This document shows, in pieces, positions 1 through 5,962 of a DNA stretch of 8,369 bases. The DNA is taken from the NCBI GenBank assembly GCA_018715165.1, contig DVMC01000192.1, positions 1 to 8,369 on the forward strand, written 5' to 3'. This DNA is from Limiplasma pullistercoris. Its GTDB lineage: Bacteria; Bacillota; Clostridia; Christensenellales; Aristaeellaceae. Every line of letters starts with the position of its first letter. Position 1 is the stretch's first letter. Below the pieces are notes generated by a model, which saw only the letters and a list, made by a program, of their open reading frames with translations, did no database searches and was not told the DNA's origin. Made by a program: the position numbers and the translations under genes.

Positions 1-1
1 G

Positions 2-925
2 CAGCTCGTCCGCAAAAAGCTGGAGCAGTACCAGTACATCCCCAACATGGGCGCCCGCATGCTGGCCAAGGGCGACAGCGAGATTGTCGGCGTCATTACC
101 AACTATCCCAACCGCGAGGAAAAGTTCGCCCTGCAGGACCCGTTTGTCAGCGAGATGATCGCGGCGCTGGAAAACGCCATCCGCGCGCGGGGATATTACA
201 CCATGCTGCGCGCGGCCCAAACCGCCGCGGAGATTCATCGCATCTCCCAGACGTGGAACGCCGTGGGCCTGATTGTGATGGGCCTGCAGGCCAACCAGTG
301 CCGCGAGCTGATTGAGGCCACCCGCAAGCCCATCGTGTTTGTGGACTGCTATTTTGACGAGGGCGAGCAGTATAACAACGTGGGGCTGGATGACCTGGGC
401 GGCATGCGTCAGCTGACGGAAACCCTGCTGAAGCTGGGCCATCGCAACATGCTCCTCGTGGGGGACCAGCCCACTCTGTGGGGCGTGGATGCGCTGCGCC
501 TGCGGGGGCATCAGCAGGCGCTGAGCGCTGCCGGCATTGCATGGACACAGGAACGGTACTTTTGTATTTCGAAGGATCGCAAACGCAGAAGCGAGGATTA
601 CCGGAGGCTTGTGGAATGCTTCCGCCGCCGGGGCTGTACCGCGTGCCTGTTCATCTCGGACTACTATGCGGTTGAGGCGATGGATTACCTGCTGGACCAT
701 GGCATTCGCGTGCCGGAGGATATTTCGGTCACCGGCTTTGACGACAACATCCTCTCCCGCATCATCCGTCCCCGGCTGACGACCGTGCATCAGAACGTGA
801 CCAAAAAGGCCCAGGCGGCGCTGCGCATGCTGTTTGACATCCTGGATCAGGCGGTGGAAGAACCCGTCTCCCTCACGTTGCCCACCCGTGTGGTCCGGGG
901 CGAAAGCGTGAAGGATCTGCGGTAG
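2..925 (+). CDS. LacI-family transcriptional repressor, 5'-truncated by window edge
   Basis: Sugar-responsive DNA-binding repressor, probably controlling the operon that follows. The reading frame is open from base 2, so the true start lies upstream; the first in-frame ATG (47) falls inside the family's conserved hinge and is not the start. What remains begins with the end of the DNA-binding head (KKLEQYQYIPN) and the hinge helix (ARML). The Leu encoded at 62-64 aligns with Leu56 of LacI, which inserts into the central CpG step of the operator. The periplasmic-binding-protein-like effector domain follows: IVGVI opens it, FVDCYFDE and VGLDDLGG lie mid-domain, and the family signature TGFDDN plus RPRLTTVHQN lies near the C-terminus. 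The gene ends at TAG (923-925) and is co-directional with the sugar operon. The family call is firm; the effector sugar is unknown, and an alpha-1,6-glucoside is inferred from the neighbours. Confidence 0.95.
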   Translation, partial: QLVRKKLEQYQYIPNMGARMLAKGDSEIVGVITNYPNREEKFALQDPFVSEMIAALENAIRARGYYTMLRAAQTAAEIHRISQTWNAVGLIVMGLQANQCRELIEATRKPIVFVDCYFDEGEQYNNVGLDDLGGMRQLTETLLKLGHRNMLLVGDQPTLWGVDALRLRGHQQALSAAGIAWTQERYFCISKDRKRRSEDYRRLVECFRRRGCTACLFISDYYAVEAMDYLLDHGIRVPEDISVTGFDDNILSRIIRPRLTTVHQNVTKKAQAALRMLFDILDQAVEEPVSLTLPTRVVRGESVKDLR

Positions 926-1126
926 ACATGGTCATTATGAACAAAAGAGACGGATTGTTTTTTCTTGTTTTGTTGGTTATGCGCATAACATATGGAACGC
1001 GATTCAAAAATCTGTTATTCTTGCCCATGAAAAGCGACAACGTATCAACTACAGAAGCAGGTGCATTGCCCATGGTGGATGCCCGCATTGCCTGCCCGAA
1101 TCTGCCGCGCGAAGGGAGAAACGCCC
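926..1126 (+). promoter_or_regulatory. Intergenic control region between repressor and sugar operon
   Basis: This gap of about 200 bp is clearly AT-richer than its flanks in its first half (about 935-1030), which suits a promoter. It holds the palindrome at 976-989 and ends in the ribosome binding site AAGGGAG (1112-1118), 8 bases before the GH66 ATG. No hairpin plus T-run was found after the repressor gene, so readthrough from it into the operon is possible. The exact promoter hexamers cannot be assigned by eye. No good catabolite-response (cre) match was seen. Confidence 0.5.
976..989. promoter_or_regulatory. Candidate LacI-family operator (14-bp perfect palindrome)
   Basis: GTTATGCGCATAAC is its own reverse complement over all 14 bases, with CpG at the exact centre, as expected of LacI-family operators, where the hinge-helix leucines insert at a central CG. 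It lies 50 bp after the repressor stop codon and 137 bp before the GH66 start, in the only sizeable gap upstream of the operon. T-rich stretches with TTGTTT just upstream (955-960, 965-970) could serve as a -35 element, but no -10 box is convincing. The palindrome is seen; its role as operator is inferred. Confidence 0.6.
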
Positions 1127-2818
1127 ATGAACTGCCGCACGGACAAAAGCATGTATGCCCCAAATGAAACGGTATGCGTGTATGTGGACGGCCTGCCTGC
1201 CGAAACCGTAAGCCTCCGGCTGATCCTGTCGCATCTGGAAAAGACGGTCCTAACGGAGGAGATCGCGGCGGCGGAGCGGTTTTCGCTCCTCCCCCCAGCG
1301 AAGGACGGCAAGGGATACCTGCTTGAGGTGCAGGCGCTGGACCCGGACAAAGCGCTTCTGGCAGACGCCTTTACAGCCATTGATGTTTCCTCCGCCTGGA
1401 CCCGGTTTCCACGCTACAGCTACGTGTGGGATTTTACCCCGGGCGTGGACGCGCAGGCAAAAATCGAGACGCTATGCCGCTTTCACATCAACGGCCTGCA
1501 GTTTTACGACTGGCAGTACCGGCATCATCGGCCCGTAGCGGACGGTACCTCCGTGTGGAAGGACTGGTCCGGCAGGACGGTTTCCGGCGACGCGGTGCGG
1601 GCCTATCTGTCGGCGGCGCATGAAAAGGGCATGGCCTGCCTGGCGTATAACATGATTTACGCCGCCAACCAGACCTACCTCACCGATGGTTCGGGCGTAG
1701 ATCCCGCCTGGCGGCTGGTGAAGGCGGACGGGACGGATTTTACCTGCGACATGGATGCGCATCTTGGGCCGGTTGGCGTGCTGCAATACTTCAATCCCCT
1801 GAATCCGGGCTGGCAGCGCTATCTTTTCGAGCAGGAAAACAAGGTCTTTGACGCCTTTGCGTTTGACGGCTGGCATGGCGACACCATCGGCGAAAACGGC
1901 CCCATGCAAACGGCGGAAGGCGGCCCATTGGGGCATGACGGCTCCGGGCATCCCATCCGTCTGGTAAAGGATTGCTACGCCCTGTTTTTGAATGCCGCCA
2001 AAGCGGCAATCGCTCCCAGATACCTGGTTTTCAATCCCGTGGGAGCCCAGGGGCTCGAGCAGGTCAGCGGCAGCGATGTGGATGTGCTGTACGCGGAGTT
2101 CTGGCCCTGGGACAAGGCGCCCGACGGCCTGCATTATGACACCTATTACAGCATACACCGGGCCATTCTCGACGCCTGTGCGCTAAGCGGCGGCAAGTCG
2201 CTGGTGGTGGCGGCCTATGTGAATTACCGAAACCCGCTTCGCGCCTTTAACCCCTCCGCCGTGCGCCTGCTGGACTGCGTGGTATTTGCCTCCGGCGGCG
2301 CGCGCATTGAGCTGGGCAATGGCGGGAACATGCTTTCGGACGAGTATTTTCCCGCCGATACCCAGAAGCGCATGGACGGGGAGCTCACGCGGGATGTGCG
2401 GCGGCTGTACGATTTTCTGGTCGCCTATGAAAACCTGCTGCGGGACGGGCAGCGGCCCGTTGAGCGCCGGGCGAAGCTGGAGGGCGTTTCCCTCAGCACG
2501 GACGGAAAAAGCGATACGGTCTGGTACTTCGCAAAGGCGGACGGCGGCGCGGAAGTCTATCATTTTCTGAATCTGACAGGCACGGACAACGGTTGGCGGG
2601 ACGAGAAACAGACCAAGCCCGCGCCGCGTGCCCTGAGGAATGTGGCAACCCGCCTGTATACGGACTTTCCCGCCGGCGCGGTCTATCTCGCCTCTCCGGA
2701 TGAGGAGAATCTTTCCCCGCGGCGGCTTCCCTTCTCCGTGGGGCACGATGAAACCGGGAACTATCTGGAACTGGTTCAGCCTGCGCTGGCCTACTGGAAC
2801 ATGATATTCCTGCGCTGA
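1127..2818 (+). CDS. GH66 dextranase / cycloisomaltooligosaccharide glucanotransferase-like enzyme, cytoplasmic
   Basis: Retaining glycosidase predicted to cut or transglycosylate alpha-1,6-linked glucans. The 563-residue protein shows the GH66 order: an N-terminal beta-sandwich (about 1-90, starting YAPNETVCVYVDG), a (beta/alpha)8 barrel from about 93 (RFPRYSYVWDF, NGLQFYDWQYRHH around 122-134), and a C-terminal beta domain ending ALAYWNMIFLR. The likely nucleophile is D252 in FDGWHGDTIG and the likely acid/base is E324 in LYAEFWPW. Their spacing of 72 residues equals that of the catalytic Asp and Glu I recall for Paenibacillus dextranase and Bacillus circulans cycloisomaltooligosaccharide glucanotransferase. 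There is no signal peptide, unlike secreted dextranases, so it probably acts on imported oligosaccharides. ATG 1127 is chosen because AAGGGAG sits 8 bases upstream; GTG 1061 and ATG 1079 lack a usable site. Hydrolase and transglycosylase cannot be told apart here. The large CBM35 insert of many transglycosylases is not evident between the catalytic residues. Confidence 0.88.
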   Translation: MNCRTDKSMYAPNETVCVYVDGLPAETVSLRLILSHLEKTVLTEEIAAAERFSLLPPAKDGKGYLLEVQALDPDKALLADAFTAIDVSSAWTRFPRYSYVWDFTPGVDAQAKIETLCRFHINGLQFYDWQYRHHRPVADGTSVWKDWSGRTVSGDAVRAYLSAAHEKGMACLAYNMIYAANQTYLTDGSGVDPAWRLVKADGTDFTCDMDAHLGPVGVLQYFNPLNPGWQRYLFEQENKVFDAFAFDGWHGDTIGENGPMQTAEGGPLGHDGSGHPIRLVKDCYALFLNAAKAAIAPRYLVFNPVGAQGLEQVSGSDVDVLYAEFWPWDKAPDGLHYDTYYSIHRAILDACALSGGKSLVVAAYVNYRNPLRAFNPSAVRLLDCVVFASGGARIELGNGGNMLSDEYFPADTQKRMDGELTRDVRRLYDFLVAYENLLRDGQRPVERRAKLEGVSLSTDGKSDTVWYFAKADGGAEVYHFLNLTGTDNGWRDEKQTKPAPRALRNVATRLYTDFPAGAVYLASPDEENLSPRRLPFSVGHDETGNYLELVQPALAYWNMIFLR

Positions 2819-2854
2819 GGCGCAAGAGAATAAAATTTAAGGAGGAGTTGTTCC

Positions 2855-4057
2855 ATGAAAAAGCTGTTTGCTCTGCTGCTGGTCCTGACGATGGCGCTGA
2901 GCGCGTTTTCTGCCGCCTGCGCGCAGGAGCCGGTGACCATCACCTTCTGGCACACCTATGGCGATGCGGAAACGCCGGTGATTGACGAGGTCATCATCCC
3001 CATGTTTGAAGCCGCCAACCCGGACATCAAGGTGGAAGCGGTGCGTCAGAGCGGCGATTTCAACCAGATGCTGGTAACGGCGCTTGGCACCGGCGTGGTG
3101 CCGGATGTGGCGCGCGTGGACATTACCAAAACCAGCGCCTACGCAAAGCTGGGCGGCATCGTGGCCATGGATGAGATCGAGGGCTTTGATGCGCTCAAGG
3201 ACGCGGTGCTCGAAGCTCCCCTGTCCACCAACCTGTGGAACGGCCATTACTACGGCCTGCCCCTCAACACCAACTGCAAGGCCGCCGTGGTCAACCTTAA
3301 CGTCCTCAAGGAACTGGGCTTTGACGAGCCTCCTGCCACCATGGAGGAATTTGTGGCGGCGTGCAAGGAAAAGGCGCCCGGCCAGTACAAGCTCAACGTT
3401 TCCGGCCTGGGCGACTGGGATCTGTATCCCTACTTCTGGCTCTTTGGCGGCAAGCTGACGGATGAAGGCTTCACCACTGCCAGCGGCTATCTGGACAGCG
3501 CCGAGAGCGTAGCCGCCATCAACACCATGCTTGAGCTTCATGCGGACGGCGTGTTCACCATCCGCGACGTGGACGGCACCCCCGACGCCTGGGACGGCAT
3601 CAACAGCGAATACGCCATGTTCTTTGAAGGCCCCTGGGCGCCCTTCAACGAGGAGGCCGGCATCGTGCCCACCCTGATTCCCACCTGGAATGGAAAGAGC
3701 GCCTCCGTGGTGGGCGGCGAAAACATCGTCATCTTCTCCGGCAGTCAGAAGCAGGACGCCGCCTTCCGGTTTGTCACCTTCATGCTCAGCGAGGAGGTGC
3801 AGCTGGAACTGCTCAAGGTGGGCGTGATTCCCACCCTCAAATCCTGCGTTGACAGCGAGGCCGTGCAGGCTGATCCCAAGTGGAGCGTGTACATGAAGCA
3901 GCTGGAAAGCGCGCAGAGCCGCATTCCCACGCCGCAGGCCTCCACGGTGGAGCAGCTGTGGCAGGACGCCATGACGGAAATTTTCATCGAGGGCGCGGAT
4001 GTGCAGTCCACCCTCACCAACTATGCCGCTGAAATCGACATCGAGCTGGCCAAGTAA
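2855..4057 (+). CDS. CUT1 ABC transporter sugar-binding protein (extracellular, family 1)
   Basis: Captures the sugar outside the cell and delivers it to the two permeases downstream. The 400-residue length is typical. A signal peptide covers about residues 1-23: MKK, a hydrophobic core, then AFSAACAQ. The Cys at 22 could be lipidated, but the -3 residue is Ser rather than the usual Leu, so type I cleavage after ACA is a fair alternative. The mature protein opens VTITFWHTYG, followed by FEAANPDIKVE, GTGVVPDVARVD and YYGLPLNTNCKA, the usual pattern of MalE/MsmE-type binding proteins. EYAMFFEGPWA matches the conserved segment near the ligand cleft. The start is fixed by AAGGAGGA (2839-2846), 8 bases upstream. 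It lies 36 bases after the GH66 stop with no promoter seen, hence the same operon. Isomalto-oligosaccharide as ligand is inferred from the neighbours only. Confidence 0.95.
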   Translation: MKKLFALLLVLTMALSAFSAACAQEPVTITFWHTYGDAETPVIDEVIIPMFEAANPDIKVEAVRQSGDFNQMLVTALGTGVVPDVARVDITKTSAYAKLGGIVAMDEIEGFDALKDAVLEAPLSTNLWNGHYYGLPLNTNCKAAVVNLNVLKELGFDEPPATMEEFVAACKEKAPGQYKLNVSGLGDWDLYPYFWLFGGKLTDEGFTTASGYLDSAESVAAINTMLELHADGVFTIRDVDGTPDAWDGINSEYAMFFEGPWAPFNEEAGIVPTLIPTWNGKSASVVGGENIVIFSGSQKQDAAFRFVTFMLSEEVQLELLKVGVIPTLKSCVDSEAVQADPKWSVYMKQLESAQSRIPTPQASTVEQLWQDAMTEIFIEGADVQSTLTNYAAEIDIELAK

Positions 4058-4072
4058 CGGTCGCCGGTTCCC

Positions 4073-4116
4073 CGCTTCCCCGATCCGCGCCTTTGCAGGC
4101 GCGGACCGGGGAAGCG
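4073..4116 (+). terminator. Strong intercistronic hairpin (attenuator / mRNA stabiliser candidate)
   Basis: A near-perfect inverted repeat starts 16 bases after the binding-protein stop: arms 4073-4091 and 4098-4116, 19 positions with a single A/C mismatch, very GC-rich, around a 6-base loop TTTGCA. The following sequence GCCTTGTGCTTTTCC (from 4116) is only modestly T-rich, so it is not a clean intrinsic terminator. Such hairpins between a binding-protein gene and its permeases are known to raise the binding-protein transcript relative to the membrane subunits, by protecting the 3' end or by partial termination. The structure is seen; the role is inferred. The next gene's ribosome binding site begins 16 bases beyond it. 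Confidence 0.7.
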
Positions 4117-4146
4117 CCTTGTGCTTTTCCAAAGGAGAGAGCGCCC

Positions 4147-5103
4147 ATGACTCCTGCCGCGTATGATCCAGAGGCCGTTTTGCGGTGCGAAAAAAAGCTG
4201 CTTTTGCACAGACGCCTGCGAAACTGGCTCCCCGCCGCGCCCTTTGTGCTTCCGGGACTGATCCTTGCCTGCGTGTTTATCCTCTATCCCATGCTCTTCA
4301 ACATTCGCATCAGCTTTTCCAATTATCAGATCGTGCAGCGCAGCATGACCTGGGTGGGGCTTGACAATTACATCGCGCTGTTCACCGAGCGCGGCGACCG
4401 GCTGCTTCTGGCCATCCGCAACAACTTCCTCTATGCCTTTGTCACCACGCCGTTTATCATGCTCTTTGGCCTGATCTTTGCCGTCATGGTCAATTCGCTC
4501 AGGCGCAGCCAGCTTTTCTTTCGCACCTGCTTTTATCTGCCGGTGATTACCAGCTGGGTGATTGTGGGCAATGTGTTTGCCTACATGTTTAACGCCGGCG
4601 GCGCAGGGCTGGTCAATTACCTGCTGCGGGATGTGTTTGGCATCCTGCCGGCCTATGTTTCCTGGCTCAACCGCACCTGGACGGCCAACCTGGTGATCTG
4701 GCTGCTTGGCATCTGGAAGAACATCGGGTGGGCGATGGTGATTTATCTGGCGGGGCTGCAGGGCATCTCCAACGACCTCTACGAGGCCAGCATGCTGGAC
4801 GGCGCCAGCAGGGCCCAGCAGTTCTGGCAAATCACCGTGCCGCTTTTGAAAAGCACCACCTTTTACGTGCTGGTGAACATGATTATCGGTTCTTTCGGCG
4901 TGTTTATTCAGGTGATGATGCTCACCAGCGGCAATCCCCGCGGCACCACCAGCGTACTGCAATACCTGCTCTACGACAAATCGTTCAATCTCTTTGAATT
5001 CGGTCAGGGCGCGGCCATCGGCATGATCACGGCCCTTCTGGTGCTGACCACCACCTTTGTGCTCAACAGGGTGTTTCATACGGAAGGTGGCCGGGAGCAA
5101 TGA
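4147..5103 (+). CDS. CUT1 ABC sugar permease, MalF/UgpA type
   Basis: Inner subunit of the membrane channel. The 318-residue protein has a charged cytoplasmic N-terminus (about 1-27) and six predicted membrane helices: FVLPGLILACVFILYP, NFLYAFVTTPFIMLFGLIF, FRTCFYLPVITSWVIVGNVF, the NLVIWLLGIW to IYLAGLQ segment, FYVLVNMIIGSFGVFIQ, and IGMITALLVLTTTFVLN. The EAA loop that docks the ATPase is intact at about 213-234 (EASMLDGASRAQQFW then ITVPLL), including the DG at 218-219. ATG 4147 is preferred over in-frame codons back to 4093 because AAGGAGAG (4132-4139) lies 7 bases upstream and the upstream part would fall inside the hairpin. It overlaps the next permease by 4 bases (ATGA). Substrate specificity cannot be read from the sequence. 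Confidence 0.95.
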   Translation: MTPAAYDPEAVLRCEKKLLLHRRLRNWLPAAPFVLPGLILACVFILYPMLFNIRISFSNYQIVQRSMTWVGLDNYIALFTERGDRLLLAIRNNFLYAFVTTPFIMLFGLIFAVMVNSLRRSQLFFRTCFYLPVITSWVIVGNVFAYMFNAGGAGLVNYLLRDVFGILPAYVSWLNRTWTANLVIWLLGIWKNIGWAMVIYLAGLQGISNDLYEASMLDGASRAQQFWQITVPLLKSTTFYVLVNMIIGSFGVFIQVMMLTSGNPRGTTSVLQYLLYDKSFNLFEFGQGAAIGMITALLVLTTTFVLNRVFHTEGGREQ

Positions 5104-5945
5104 GAATCATGGGAAAAATCCTGTTCTGGGCCGTTTTGATTCTGAGCGCGGTCATTTTCATTCTTCCGTTCTGGTTCATGGTCTGCAACTCCTTTGAGGA
5201 GTTCAGCTATGTGCTGCCCAACCCGCCCCATCTGTTCCCCTCGCAGATTCAGTTTGCCGCCTATGGGCATGTGCTGTCCCAGTCCGATCTGCCCAAGGCA
5301 GCGCTCAACAGCGTGGTCATCACTTTGCTCACGGCGCTCTTTACGGTGCTGGTGGCCTCGCTGTCGGCCTACGGCTTTGCCAGAATCGACTTTTTCGGCC
5401 GGGAGGCGCTGTTTCGCGTCTATCTGTTTACGCTGATGCTGCCGGGATTCTTGGGCATCATCCCGCAGTTTCTGGTGCTGCAGGGCATCGGCCCGGCCCC
5501 AAACGGCCTGATCGGCACCAAGGCGGGGCTGATTTTGCTCTATGTGGGCGCGGGAATCTGCGGAAACACATTCTTTCTCCGGGGCCACATGGCCGCGCTG
5601 CCCAAGGAGCTGGAAGAAGCCGTCAAGATTGACGGTGGCGGGCACATGACCACCTTTTTCCGGGTGATGCTTCCGCTGGCCCTTCCCGCCATCGGCACGC
5701 TGGCCATCTTCTGCCTGCAGGGCACCTGGGAGGAATTCTTCTCCGCGAAGGTCATCCTGGGCGGCGTGCGAAACCAGGTCACGTTGCCCGTGATGATCCA
5801 GTCCCTGAAAGGCGCCCACGCTACCCGCTGGGAATGGATCTTCGCCGCCTCGATTCTGGCGCAGATTCCCATGATTTTGCTGTTTGCCTTTTTCCAGAAA
5901 CGCTTTGTGGTTTCCGGCCTTGCGGAAGGGTCCGTCAAAGCATAG
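5100..5945 (+). CDS. CUT1 ABC sugar permease, MalG/LacG type
   Basis: Second membrane subunit, pairing with the permease just upstream. The 281 residues are typical of MalG/AraQ-like proteins: first helix at about 5-28 (ILFWAVLILSAVIFILPFWF), extracellular SFEEFSYVLPN segment, six helices in all, and the family tail FQKRFVVSGLAEGSVKA. The EAA loop lies at about 172-191 (EEAVKIDGGGHMTTFFRV, then MLPLALP). Its DGGG replaces the usual DGA, so Gly stands where Ala is normal at 180. The start overlaps the previous stop (ATGA at 5100-5103), implying translational coupling. In-frame ATG 5109 is possible too, since GGGAG at 5093-5097 is better spaced from it; the difference is three residues. The gene ends in TAG. 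No ATP-binding subunit gene follows. Confidence 0.95.
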   Translation: MRIMGKILFWAVLILSAVIFILPFWFMVCNSFEEFSYVLPNPPHLFPSQIQFAAYGHVLSQSDLPKAALNSVVITLLTALFTVLVASLSAYGFARIDFFGREALFRVYLFTLMLPGFLGIIPQFLVLQGIGPAPNGLIGTKAGLILLYVGAGICGNTFFLRGHMAALPKELEEAVKIDGGGHMTTFFRVMLPLALPAIGTLAIFCLQGTWEEFFSAKVILGGVRNQVTLPVMIQSLKGAHATRWEWIFAASILAQIPMILLFAFFQKRFVVSGLAEGSVKA

Positions 5946-5962
5946 CAAAGGATGGACGTACG

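Noticed and set aside
1030..1046. Possible catabolite response element (TGAAAAGCGACAACG region) upstream of GH66.
   Set aside because: The halves are not symmetrical and the spacing around the central CG is off by one base from the cre consensus.
928..1167. Small open frame of 79 codons starting just after the repressor stop.
   Set aside because: No ribosome binding site, runs through the candidate operator and overlaps the GH66 start in another frame; no recognisable product.
2837..5100. Long antisense frames opposite the binding protein and first permease.
   Set aside because: Low-complexity His/Gly/Ala-rich translations opposite well-supported genes; compositional shadows.
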